From RI-43 sp033764725 (GTDB lineage Bacteria > Pseudomonadota > Alphaproteobacteria > Caulobacterales > Aquidulcibacteraceae), in NCBI GenBank assembly GCA_033764725.1, contig JANRIR010000010.1:1-23347 (forward strand): a stretch of 23,347 nt of DNA. The letters are read 5' to 3'. Made by a program: the position numbers and the translations under genes. Below the pieces are notes generated by a model. That model searched no databases and was not told where the DNA came from. It was given only the letters and a program-made list of their open reading frames with translations. Below are positions 7,414 through 16,559 of this stretch, one piece after another (positions within the stretch are counted from its first letter, which is position 1; each line of letters opens with the position of its first letter).

Positions 7414-8679
7414 CTACAGCACGCCGATGCGCGGCCGCGCGCGCGTGATCAGAAGATGCGTCACCGCCCAGACGAGCGCGTCGACGCGATCGGGGCTTTT
7501 GCCCGAGGCGCGCGCGCCGAAAGCGCACATTTCATCCTCGAGCGCGGCGAACGCGCCCGCATGGCGCACGCGACCTTGCGCATAGAGCGCCGACACCGGC
7601 AGCGCGCGGGCGAATTTGCTGTCGCGCGCCTGAACGCTCAACACGGGCGTATTCTGCGCGGCGATGCGCAGCACGGTGCGCACGAGTTCGCCGCCATTGT
7701 TCGTCTCCGCGATGATGGCGTGTGCGCCGACCGACCGGGCGAGCGTGCCGGCGCAGGCGGCCCATTGCGCCGGCGCCTTGCCCTGCACGGTGGCGTCGGC
7801 GAGCACGAAGACGACCTCGCCTGCGCGGCCCACCGCGACGATGCCGCAGGCGTCGGCGTCCGGCCCCACGCTCACAGGCGGATCGATGGCGACGACGATC
7901 TCGTCGAATGTTTCCGGCGCAGGCGCGCGGCACGCTTCGATCTGCGCCCGCGTCCACAAGGCGCCTTCAGGATCCTCGATCAGTTCGCCGAGCAATTCCT
8001 GGCGCTGGCGTACGCTTTCGCTGAAGCCCGCGCGCAAGGCTTCGATGAAGCCGGGCGCGAGATTTTCGGCATTGTCCCACGTCGTCGCGCGCGTCACCGC
8101 CACGCCGTCCGACGCAAGCAATTTTTTCAGCGCCGGCGTCGGGCGCGGCGTCGTCGTCACCAGCAATTGCGGATCATCGCCGAGGCGCAGCGCATGCGCC
8201 AACGTGTCGAGCGTCGCGTCGGGATGAGCCCAATAGCACAGCTCGTCGGCCCACGCGGCGTCGAATTGCGGCCCGCGCAGGCTTTCAGGATCCTCCGCGG
8301 AGAAGCCGAACGCCTGCGCGCCGTTGCTCCACACCAGGCGCCGGCGCGACGGCTCGTACCGCATCGGCGCGTCGGCGCCCTTCAGGATGCCGGACGCGCC
8401 CTCGATCATCACCTCGCGCACGTCGTGCAGCGTCGGCGCGATCAAGGCGATCCTCCGCCGGCCTTCGCGTCGCGCCAGCCGCTTGACCCATTCGGCGCCG
8501 GCGCGCGTCTTGCCCGCGCCGCGCCCGCCGAGAAACACCCAGGTGCGCCAACGCCCTTCGGGGGGCAATTGCGCGGGATGCGCCCAGAACTGGAAATCAT
8601 GGCGAAGCCTCTCCGCCAGACGTTTCGGGACGCTTCGAAAGAAGGTCCGCACCGCGGTCGGCCTCCAGCCAGCGAACAA
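7414..8679 (-). CDS. g2: GTA terminase large subunit (g2)
   Basis: A 421-residue DNA-packaging motor. The ATPase half shows Walker A 'GGRGAGKT' (residues 51-58), Walker B 'FDAAWADEL' with Glu146, and motif III 'LLVTTTPRP' (172-180). The RNase H-like nuclease half shows 'VVAIDPPVSVG' (Asp266) and 'IIAETNNGG' (Glu325). The N-terminus 'FWAHPAQLPPEGRWRTW' is typical of GTA terminases. ATG 8679 overlaps g1 by about 80 bases; a GTG at 8652 is an alternative start. It fills capsids with host DNA by a headful mechanism; loss of sequence specificity is known for GTAs and not readable here. Confidence 0.96.
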   Translation of the reverse strand: MFAGWRPTAVRTFFRSVPKRLAERLRHDFQFWAHPAQLPPEGRWRTWVFLGGRGAGKTRAGAEWVKRLARREGRRRIALIAPTLHDVREVMIEGASGILKGADAPMRYEPSRRRLVWSNGAQAFGFSAEDPESLRGPQFDAAWADELCYWAHPDATLDTLAHALRLGDDPQLLVTTTPRPTPALKKLLASDGVAVTRATTWDNAENLAPGFIEALRAGFSESVRQRQELLGELIEDPEGALWTRAQIEACRAPAPETFDEIVVAIDPPVSVGPDADACGIVAVGRAGEVVFVLADATVQGKAPAQWAACAGTLARSVGAHAIIAETNNGGELVRTVLRIAAQNTPVLSVQARDSKFARALPVSALYAQGRVRHAGAFAALEDEMCAFGARASGKSPDRVDALVWAVTHLLITRARPRIGVL

Positions 8680-8926
8680 CCCGATCCGCCATCTCTTCGC
8701 GTGCGTCGTCGATGCTCTCCTCGGTGGGCAGGGTGCGGGCGTAGGCGCGCAGCTCTGCGATGTCCTTCAGCGCCTTGACCATGGCGGCGATCGCCTTGGC
8801 CTGCCGTTCGGCCTCGACCGCCTCCCCCGCGCCGAGGCGATCCGAGGCTTCCGAGAGGCTGGCCAAAAGGCTCTGCGCCCATCGATCGATCGCCTCGGCG
8901 CTTTGTTCACCCAATTCTGTGACCAT
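8597..8926 (-). CDS. g1: GTA terminase small subunit-like protein (g1)
   Basis: A 109-residue, mainly helical acidic protein immediately ahead of g2. 'AEAIDRWAQSLLASLSEAS' and 'KAIAAMVKALKDIAELRAY' are amphipathic helices. In R. capsulatus g1 was shown to be the small terminase despite low sequence similarity to phage ones; I infer the same from position. The frame stays open upstream to an ATG at 9049, but that stretch contains AT-rich likely promoter DNA, so I chose ATG 8926. No good Shine-Dalgarno is seen before 8926. This is the first gene of the cluster, so transcription should begin just upstream. Confidence 0.78.
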   Translation of the reverse strand: MVTELGEQSAEAIDRWAQSLLASLSEASDRLGAGEAVEAERQAKAIAAMVKALKDIAELRAYARTLPTEESIDDAREEMADRVVRWLEADRGADLLSKRPETSGGEASP

Positions 8927-8993
8927 GCCGAACCATAGCGCAGCCGCCGCACGGGTCGGATTGAAGGCCGTCGTTTTGGCAATTACTCTCTGA

Positions 8994-9008
8994 ATATCAA
9001 TATGATAT
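8994..9008. promoter_or_regulatory. AT-rich perfect palindrome in the GTA/PBP divergent region (candidate operator)
   Basis: ATATCA-ATA-TGATAT is a perfect inverted repeat with six-base arms and a three-base centre, in the only AT-rich patch of the 226-base region between g1 and the penicillin-binding protein gene. It lies about 70 bases upstream of g1 and 145 upstream of the PBP start. On the plus strand TATGAT (9001-9006) could also be a -10 element with TTGGCA (8976-8981), though the 19-base spacer is long. A binding site for a GTA activator or a bending protein such as IHF is possible, but no known consensus is fully matched. Confidence 0.4.
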
Positions 9009-9152
9009 GGAGCGCCGGGCGCTGAGTCTGCGGCGGCTTCATCCTCCATTCATCGACGCAGCGCTGAGTTTCGCCATGGCCGCTTTTCCGCCGCAACGCT
9101 AGGCGAGGCCTATGCGACGATCGCCGCGGCCGCGCGGGAGGGAGCTTCCGGC

Positions 9153-11267
9153 GTGACAGATTTTAACAGCCGCCTCGCCTGGGCGCGACAGCAGGCGCTG
9201 GCCGCGCAGGCGCGCATCGCCGGCGCGATGAAGCTGCGCACGCGCTTTACGGTGGCCGGCGCGGCGGTCGCCGGGCTGATCGCGGCGGCGGCGGCGAGTG
9301 CGGCGGTCTGGGGCTGGGTGTTCATCGGCCTGCCCCACGTGCCCGACGCCCAGACGTTGTGGTCGATGAACCGCCAGCCGAGCGTTACCTTCCTCGACCG
9401 CAACGGCGCCGTGATCGGCGTGCGCGGGCCGTTCTATGGCAGCCGCGCGCGCCTGGAGGATCTGCCCGCGCACGTGCCGCAGGCCTTCCTCGCCATCGAG
9501 GATCGCCGCTTCTATGAGCACGAAGGCGTCGACCGGATGGCGATCATCCGCGCGGCGTTCGCCAACATGTCGGCCGGGCGCACGGTGCAGGGCGGCTCGA
9601 CGATCAGCCAGCAACTCGTGAAGAACCTGTTCCTGACGCCCGACCGCACGGTGCGCCGCAAGGTGCAGGAGATGGTGCTCGCCGCGCGCATCGAGCGGAT
9701 GCTGTCAAAGGACGATATCCTCGATCTCTATCTCAACCGCGTCTATCTCGGCGATCAGGCTTATGGCGTCGACGCCGCCGCGCAACGATATTTCGGCAAA
9801 CGTGCAAGCGATTTGACGCTCGCCGAAGCCGCCATGCTCGCAGGTCTGCCCAAGGCGCCGTCGCGCTCTGCGCCGACCGAAAGCCTCGAACGCGCCACCG
9901 AGCGCCAGCGTCTTGTGCTCGACGCCATGGTCGACGCGGGCTTCATCACCCGCGAAGCCGCGATCGCGGCCGCCGCGGAGGAGATCGCGGTGTCGCCGCG
10001 CCGCCGCTCAAATGAAAACGCGCTCGGCTATGTGTTCGATCTCGCCTTCGCGCAGGCGTGCGAGATCGTCGGCGAAGACGAACGCAGGCCGCGCGCCGCG
10101 GCCGATGTCGACAGCCTCACATGTCCCGCCCGCAATGGCCGCGACGCGGGCCGCGCGCCGCTGGTGCCCGATCTCGTCATCCACACCACGATCGACACCG
10201 GCCTGCAGAACGAAGCGACGCAAGCTGTGCGCGAGCGTCTGGGCGCAGCCGGCCGCGCCGATCCGCCGCTGCAGGCGGCGGCGGTGTTTTTCGACCGCGA
10301 GGGCGCGGTGCGCGCGCTGGTCGGCGGCGTCGATTACACGCAATCCAAGTTCAATCGCGTGACGCAGGCGCGCCGCCAGCCCGGCTCCGCCTTCAAGACG
10401 TTCGTGTACGCCGCCGCGCTGGCCGACGGCGTCGGCACGGAGGAAGTGCGCTACGACGAGCCGGTCGTCATCGACAATTGGCGCCCGCGCAATTACGACG
10501 CGCAATTCCATGGCGCAGTAACGCTACGCACTGCGTTTGCGGATTCGCTCAACACCGTGGCCGCGCGCCTGGGCGAGGAAGTCGGCTTCCGCACCATCGC
10601 CAATCTCGCCGAGACCTTCGGCATCTCCTCCATGCCGGGCGGCGGCGAGTTCGTTCCGCCATCGATCACGCTTGGCTCGATCGAAACGACGCCCTGGGAG
10701 ATGGCGCGCGCCTTCGGCGTGTTCATGCGCGAGGGCCGCAGCGTCGATCCGTTTCTCGTTGCGCGCCTGGAGAACACGCGCGGGGACCGCATCTATCAGC
10801 GTCCGCCCACGCCGGATCGGCTGATCTACGCCACGGAACTCGCGCACGACATGACGAGCCTGATGGGCGCGGTCGTGCTGCGCGGCACCGGCACGCGCGC
10901 GCAGATCGACGGCCGCGACGTGGCGGGAAAAACCGGCACGAGCCAGGATTGGCGCGACGCCTGGTTCATCGGCTACAGCGCCGATTTCACCGGCGCGGTG
11001 TGGGTGGGCTATGACGATTACGGCTCGATGGCGCAGCGCGGCCGAATCGGCCGGCAAACCGGCGGCGCGCTGCCCGCGGAAATCTGGCGCGACGTGATGG
11101 TCGATGCGCATCGCGGGATCGAACCCCACCGCCTGCCCGGCATCGAACAGCCGCGGCCGACGCCGCGTCAGGTCGAGCTCGCCGGCTTCTACGGCATGCT
11201 GAAAGAGGCGCTGGGCGCGGATTTTCCCCTTGATGCGCTGCCGCCGCCGGACGACTTCTTCCGCTAA
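9153..11267 (+). CDS. Class A penicillin-binding protein (transglycosylase/transpeptidase, PBP1A family)
   Basis: A 704-residue bifunctional peptidoglycan synthase. GTG 9153 follows GGGAGGGAG. A transmembrane helix lies at about 36-58. The GT51 transglycosylase domain has 'AIEDRRFYEHEGVD' (Glu116), 'QGGSTISQQLVKNL' (147-160) and 'RKVQEMVLAARIE'. The transpeptidase domain has the active-site 'GSAFK' (Ser412, Lys415), 'SLN' (465-467) and 'KTGTS' (593-597). It is shorter than Escherichia coli PBP1A because the region between the domains is compact; that linker carries two cysteines (C303, C324) which could pair in the periplasm. It polymerises and cross-links glycan strands. An ABC-F gene follows four bases after the stop, so the two are likely co-transcribed. 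Confidence 0.95.
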   Translation: MTDFNSRLAWARQQALAAQARIAGAMKLRTRFTVAGAAVAGLIAAAAASAAVWGWVFIGLPHVPDAQTLWSMNRQPSVTFLDRNGAVIGVRGPFYGSRARLEDLPAHVPQAFLAIEDRRFYEHEGVDRMAIIRAAFANMSAGRTVQGGSTISQQLVKNLFLTPDRTVRRKVQEMVLAARIERMLSKDDILDLYLNRVYLGDQAYGVDAAAQRYFGKRASDLTLAEAAMLAGLPKAPSRSAPTESLERATERQRLVLDAMVDAGFITREAAIAAAAEEIAVSPRRRSNENALGYVFDLAFAQACEIVGEDERRPRAAADVDSLTCPARNGRDAGRAPLVPDLVIHTTIDTGLQNEATQAVRERLGAAGRADPPLQAAAVFFDREGAVRALVGGVDYTQSKFNRVTQARRQPGSAFKTFVYAAALADGVGTEEVRYDEPVVIDNWRPRNYDAQFHGAVTLRTAFADSLNTVAARLGEEVGFRTIANLAETFGISSMPGGGEFVPPSITLGSIETTPWEMARAFGVFMREGRSVDPFLVARLENTRGDRIYQRPPTPDRLIYATELAHDMTSLMGAVVLRGTGTRAQIDGRDVAGKTGTSQDWRDAWFIGYSADFTGAVWVGYDDYGSMAQRGRIGRQTGGALPAEIWRDVMVDAHRGIEPHRLPGIEQPRPTPRQVELAGFYGMLKEALGADFPLDALPPPDDFFR

Positions 11268-11271
11268 ATCC

Positions 11272-13101
11272 ATGTCGACTGCACCGATCCTTGCGCAGCT
11301 CAAGGCCGTTCGCTTGAGCCTCGGCGGCGCGCCGCTGTTCGCCGGCGTCGACATCACGCTGCGCAAGGGCGAGCGCGCCTGTCTCGTCGGCGCCAACGGC
11401 GCGGGCAAATCCACGCTCATGCGCATGCTGGCGGGATTGACCGCGCCGGACGACGGCGAGGTCGTCTTCGCCTCCGGCGCGACCGCGGCCTATGTGCCGC
11501 AAGAGCCGGATTTCGGCGACGCGCCGACATTGCGCGCCTATGCGCAGCGCGCCAGCGTGCGCCATGCGGCTGCGATCGAGACGCCCGCACACGCTGCCGA
11601 CGCCGCGTTGGATGCGGTGGCGCTCGATCCCGAGCGCGCGCCGGCGGGATTGTCGGGCGGCGAGGCGCGCCGCGCATCGCTGGCGCGCGCGTTCGCGGCC
11701 GACGCCGATATTCTGCTGCTCGACGAGCCGACGAACCATCTCGACATCGTCGCCATCGAGGCGCTGGAGGCGCGGCTGCGGCGCTTTTCCGGCGCGGCTT
11801 TGATCATCAGCCATGACCGGCGTTTTCTCGAGCGCGTCTCCACGCAGACGATCTGGCTGCGGCAGGGCAAAGCGCTGTCGAACCCGCGCGGCTACGCGCA
11901 CTTCGACGCCTGGGCGGAAGCGGTGGAGGCTGAGGAGGCGAAAACGCTTTCGCGCGTCGAGAAACATCTCGACGCGGAGGAGCATTGGCTGCGCCGCGGC
12001 GTCACGGCGCGCCGCAGCCGCAACGAAGGCCGCCGCCGCAAGCTCGAAGCGCTGCGCGACGAGCGCCGCGCGCGAAAGACCGCTGCGACCCGCACGCGGG
12101 CGGCGTTGAACGCCGGCGGCGCCGACGAATCCGGCCGTCTCGCCATCGAGGCCGTCGGCGTCGCGAAAGCCTATGGCGACCGCGCGATCGTGCGCGACCT
12201 GTCGATCCGCGTCATGCGCGGCGACCGCATCGGCATCGTGGGCCCGAACGGCGCCGGAAAGACCACGCTGCTCGACATCCTGCTCGGCCGGCTTGCGCCG
12301 GATGCAGGCCAGGTGCGCCATGGCCAGCGGCTCGAGATCGCCTATGTCGACCAGGCTCGCGCCGTGCTCGATCCGCGCCAGACGATCTGGGACGCGCTGA
12401 CGCCTGGCGGCGGCGACAGCGTCGTCGTGCAGGGCCGATCACGCCATGTCGCGGCCTATGCGAAAGACTTTCTGTTTCCCGCAACCATGTTGCGCCAGCC
12501 GATCGGCGCCTTGTCCGGCGGGGAGCGCAATCGCGTGGCGCTGATGGTCACCTTGCTGCGGCCGTCCAATCTCCTGGTGCTGGACGAGCCCACCAACGAT
12601 CTCGACGTCGAAACGCTCGATTCGCTGGAAGACATGCTGATGGGCTATGACGGCACGGCGCTGATCGTGAGCCACGACCGCGCCTTTCTCGATGGCGTGA
12701 CGACGCAGATTCTGGGCGCCGTCGGCGATGGGCGCTGGGCCGAGACGCCGGGCGGATTCGCCGATTTCGCGCGCGAGCATCCCCACGCCTTCGCGCCCGA
12801 AGCGCCGCGCGAGGCGCGCACGCCGCCCCGCCCGGCGCCGGCCGCTGCGCCGCGCGCCGCAAAGAAGCTCTCCTATCGCGACGAACGCCGCCTTGCCGAT
12901 CTCGAAGCGCGCATCGCGGCGCTGGAGAGCGACATCGCCGCGCTCGAACGCGCGCTCGCGGAGCCCGAGCTGTTCGCCCGCGACGCCGGCGCCTTCGCCG
13001 CGGCCGCCGCGCGGCTCGCGGCGGCGCAACAGGAAAAAGACCAGTGCGAGACCGAATGGCTCGAATTGGACGACAAACGCAGCGCGCTCGCCGGCGCGTA
13101 A
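11272..13101 (+). CDS. uup: ABC-F family ATPase, Uup-like
   Basis: A 609-residue soluble protein with two ATP-binding cassettes and no membrane domain. ATG 11272 was chosen because the 14-codon upstream extension lies inside the PBP gene. Cassette 1: Walker A 'GANGAGKST', signature 'LSGGEARR', Walker B 'ILLLDEPTNHLD'. Cassette 2: 'GPNGAGKTT', 'LSGGERNR', 'LLVLDEPTNDLD'. Between them is the charged P-site-tRNA-interaction linker ('RRSRNEGRRRKLEALRDER'). The final ~80 residues form a coiled coil ('YRDERRLADLEARIAALES'), the C-terminal domain that marks Uup among ABC-F proteins. Uup acts on ribosomes and influences replication-linked DNA stability. The neighbouring PBP gives no functional link I can see. 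Confidence 0.92.
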   Translation: MSTAPILAQLKAVRLSLGGAPLFAGVDITLRKGERACLVGANGAGKSTLMRMLAGLTAPDDGEVVFASGATAAYVPQEPDFGDAPTLRAYAQRASVRHAAAIETPAHAADAALDAVALDPERAPAGLSGGEARRASLARAFAADADILLLDEPTNHLDIVAIEALEARLRRFSGAALIISHDRRFLERVSTQTIWLRQGKALSNPRGYAHFDAWAEAVEAEEAKTLSRVEKHLDAEEHWLRRGVTARRSRNEGRRRKLEALRDERRARKTAATRTRAALNAGGADESGRLAIEAVGVAKAYGDRAIVRDLSIRVMRGDRIGIVGPNGAGKTTLLDILLGRLAPDAGQVRHGQRLEIAYVDQARAVLDPRQTIWDALTPGGGDSVVVQGRSRHVAAYAKDFLFPATMLRQPIGALSGGERNRVALMVTLLRPSNLLVLDEPTNDLDVETLDSLEDMLMGYDGTALIVSHDRAFLDGVTTQILGAVGDGRWAETPGGFADFAREHPHAFAPEAPREARTPPRPAPAAAPRAAKKLSYRDERRLADLEARIAALESDIAALERALAEPELFARDAGAFAAAAARLAAAQQEKDQCETEWLELDDKRSALAGA

Positions 13102-13135
13102 ACGCCGCTTAAGGATTTCGCGCGCACAAGGCGGC

Positions 13136-13561
13136 ATGGCCGTTCTTCGCAGCATTTTCCTCGCCGCAGCGCTGTTTGGCGCATCTGCTTCGGCGCAGAG
13201 CGCGCCGCCTTGGCGGCTCGACGTCGATCGTCCAGGGCACACCTACGAGACGGCGCCGGCGCAGGATGCGGCCGCGTGCGCGGCGCGCTGCGCCGGCGAT
13301 GGGTTCTGTCGCGCGTGGTCGCTGTCGCCCGCACGCGCCTGCGCGCTGAAAATGGCTGCGGGGGCGGCGCAACCCGCGCCAGGCTTCGCCTCCGGTCTAT
13401 CTGCGCGCGCCGAGCGCCGCGACGACGCCGCAGAACCGCCGCCGCCGCCAACGTCCCTGCGCGGCTACGCCAGCGATGACCCAATCGTTGCAGCCGCCTA
13501 CGAAGAAATGGCCGCCTTCGACGAGCAGACTCTGCTCGGCGGGCCGGAGGACGAGCATTAA
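13136..13561 (+). CDS. Secreted small protein with PAN/apple-like domain
   Basis: A 141-residue exported protein. Residues 1-20 are a signal peptide ('MAVLRSIFLAAALFGASASA', cleavage after ASA). Residues 27-75 resemble a PAN_4-type domain: 'DVDRPGHTYETAPAQDAAAC' then 'ARCAGDGFCRAWSL' and 'ACALK', giving four cysteines that would form disulfides. A proline run (PPPPP) leads to an acidic C-terminus without recognised features. The gene starts 34 bases after the ABC-F stop. PAN domains usually bind protein or carbohydrate; the ligand is unknown. The domain call rests on cysteine pattern and the 'FCRAWS' motif, so it is likely but not certain. Confidence 0.72.
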   Translation: MAVLRSIFLAAALFGASASAQSAPPWRLDVDRPGHTYETAPAQDAAACAARCAGDGFCRAWSLSPARACALKMAAGAAQPAPGFASGLSARAERRDDAAEPPPPPTSLRGYASDDPIVAAAYEEMAAFDEQTLLGGPEDEH

Positions 13562-13637
13562 CCGATTGTTGCGCCACCAAATGTTAACGTGCCTCGGCTA
13601 AGCCATGCCGGTCGGATTGGGTGAGGGAAGCGTCGCG

Positions 13638-14729
13638 ATGGCGGACGGCAACCGTTTTTTGAAGCTCGTCGAACTGGCGCGCGAGACCGGCAGCGACCGC
13701 CGCCGCGAATTGCTGCGCGAAGTCACCGATCTGTTTTTCGAGACCAGCGGCGTGCGCGGCGCCCGCGAAGACATGCTGATCGGCGAAGTGCTGCAGCGCG
13801 TCGCCCATGACATGCAGGATGGCGTTCTCGCCGAGCTTTCGGCCCGCTTCGCGCATGCGCCGGATGCGCCGCTCGGACTGATGCAGGATCTCGCCAACCA
13901 CGCCTTCCAGGTCGCCGAACCGGTGCTGCGCCATTCGCCCGTGCTGGGCGACGGCGATCTCGTCGGCGTCGTGCAGAACCGCTCGCAAGATCACATCAAG
14001 GCCATCGCGCAGCGCAGCAAGGTCAGCGAGTTCGTCTCCGCCGCCATCGTCAAGAACGGCGACGACACCGCCGTCGACGCCTTGATGCGCAATGACGGCG
14101 CGAAACTGTCGCGCGATAGCATGGAGATCGTGGTCGATCGCGCGCGCAAGAATTCCATGCTCCACGAAGGCGTCGTGCGCCGCCACGACATGCCGATCGA
14201 TCTGCTCAACGAAATGTATTTCCTCGTCGAAAACCGCCTGCGCGACCAGATCCTCGAGCGCAACGCCGGCGTCGACGCCGTGGCGCTTGAAGAAGCCTTG
14301 GCCAAAACGCGTGACCGCATGCGCGGCGCCGTCAAGGCCCAGACCGATGATTTCCGCCGCGCCGAGGCGTTCATCCGCCAGAAGAAGAAGGCGGGCGAAT
14401 TGTCCGGCCGGTTGCTGATCGCCGCCTATCGCGAAAAGAAAACCGCCGAGTTCCTCTGCGGGCTCGCCGAATTGACCGGCGTCGACGTGGGCACGGCGCA
14501 GGACGTCGTCGAGCGCCGCGACATCGACGCCATCGCCATGCTTTGCCGCGCCGCCGAGATGGAGCGGCCGATCTTCGTCACCCTCGCGATCATGATGAGC
14601 GGCGAGGAATCGGTGTCCAAAGGCGAGGAATTCGGCCGCATGTACGCCGCCGTCCCCGTCGAAGCGGCGCAGCGCGCCATGCGCTTCTATCGCGTGCGCA
14701 AGGCGACGCAGGATCAAGCGGCGGCGTGA
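13638..14729 (+). CDS. DUF2336 domain-containing protein
   Basis: A 363-residue all-helical protein of the DUF2336 family (PF10098), common in Caulobacterales and other alphaproteobacteria. ATG 13638 follows GAGGGAAG; an in-frame ATG at 13605 would add 11 residues but has no clear ribosome-binding site. The start 'FLKLVELARETGSDRRREL' is typical, and repeat-like helical pairs ('LMQDLANHAFQVAEPVLRHS', 'VVQNRSQDHIKAIAQRSKVS') suggest a HEAT-like scaffold. The C-terminus includes 'GVDVGTAQDVVERRDIDAIA'. No catalytic residues are evident and the role is unknown. It is the last plus-strand gene before convergent prfC. Confidence 0.88.
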   Translation: MADGNRFLKLVELARETGSDRRRELLREVTDLFFETSGVRGAREDMLIGEVLQRVAHDMQDGVLAELSARFAHAPDAPLGLMQDLANHAFQVAEPVLRHSPVLGDGDLVGVVQNRSQDHIKAIAQRSKVSEFVSAAIVKNGDDTAVDALMRNDGAKLSRDSMEIVVDRARKNSMLHEGVVRRHDMPIDLLNEMYFLVENRLRDQILERNAGVDAVALEEALAKTRDRMRGAVKAQTDDFRRAEAFIRQKKKAGELSGRLLIAAYREKKTAEFLCGLAELTGVDVGTAQDVVERRDIDAIAMLCRAAEMERPIFVTLAIMMSGEESVSKGEEFGRMYAAVPVEAAQRAMRFYRVRKATQDQAAA

Positions 14730-14740
14730 GAGTGAGAGAT

Positions 14741-14804
14741 TAGTCAGTAGTCAGTAGACTGCCCGGTTACCGCGCGCCCGCTACCGCCTACTCACTACTC
14801 ACTA
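14741..14804. repeat. Long imperfect inverted repeat between convergent genes
   Basis: The left arm 14741-14757 is two TAGTCAG units plus TAG; the right arm 14788-14804, read on the other strand, is TAGTGAGTAGTGAGTAG. The 17-base arms pair at 15 positions, around a GC-rich 30-base loop. The element fills the 85 bases between the stops of the DUF2336 gene and prfC. There is no T-run, so it is not a classic terminator, but it could fold in either transcript. The heptamer repeat structure and composition differ from the flanking genes, suggesting a dispersed REP-like repeat. Confidence 0.65.
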
Positions 14805-14814
14805 TCGCCTACCC

Positions 14815-16443
<1,629 letters not shown>

Positions 16444-16475
16444 GGGGGCGGCCTTGGGGGCGAAGAAGCGCGGGC

Positions 16476-16481
16476 TTTATA
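16476..16481 (-). promoter_or_regulatory. Possible -10 element of prfC
   Basis: TATAAA on the minus strand, 33 bases ahead of the prfC ATG, in otherwise GC-rich DNA. TTCTTG lies 18 bases upstream and TTGTTC 15 bases upstream; neither spacing is ideal with a consensus -35. The position would give a leader of about 27 bases. Confidence 0.4.
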
Positions 16482-16530
16482 GGCGATCGCCGGCGCGAAC
16501 AAGAAAACCGCGCGCCTCAAGCGCAGCCCT

Positions 16531-16538
16531 GCTAGAAC
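16531..16538 (+). promoter_or_regulatory. Possible alphaproteobacterial -10 element of the TIR-Sel1 gene
   Basis: GCTAGAAC matches the GCTANAWC -10 consensus described for Caulobacter housekeeping promoters and lies 22 bases before ATG 16560. No good TTGAC-type -35 is visible. A transcript starting a few bases downstream would still contain the GGGAGGG ribosome-binding site just ahead of the start. Confidence 0.4.
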
Positions 16539-16559
16539 CCGCCACGCCGGGAGGGCCCG

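Larger units (their letters stand above)
1..8926 (-). other. Gene transfer agent (GTA) structural gene cluster, g1 to g14
   Basis: Sixteen consecutive minus-strand genes follow the order of the Rhodobacter capsulatus-type GTA head-tail cluster, from the terminase small subunit to the NlpC/P60 cell-wall peptidase. Known of the family: these clusters build small tailed particles that package random host DNA and lack integrase, replication and excision functions, and none of those is seen here. All reading frames are open with their key motifs present (terminase Walker A and B, protease His/Ser/Glu, hub cysteines, peptidase Cys), so the cluster looks functional rather than decayed. The g15 'megatron' gene would lie beyond position 1. 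Base composition matches the flanking housekeeping genes, which fits vertical inheritance. Each component is described separately. Confidence 0.93.

Noticed and set aside
6469..8778. Plus-strand open frame of 769 codons antisense to the terminase and portal genes
   Set aside because: It lies opposite two genes with intact, conserved motifs, its translation is arginine/alanine/histidine-rich without recognisable domains, and long antisense frames are expected at this GC content.
1..8926. Active prophage
   Set aside because: No integrase, excisionase, replication, lysis or attachment-site sequence is visible, gene order is that of a GTA, and composition matches the host.
8994..9008. Canonical IHF site
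   Set aside because: The WATCAA half is present but the downstream TTR element is missing on both strands.
10987..12321. Minus-strand open frame of 444 codons opposite the PBP end and the ABC-F start
   Set aside because: Covers conserved Walker and signature motifs of the ABC-F gene on the other strand and has no domain of its own.
13556..13590. CtrA binding site before the DUF2336 gene (two TTAAC half-sites)
   Set aside because: The half-sites are not separated by the seven bases required by the TTAA-N7-TTAA consensus.
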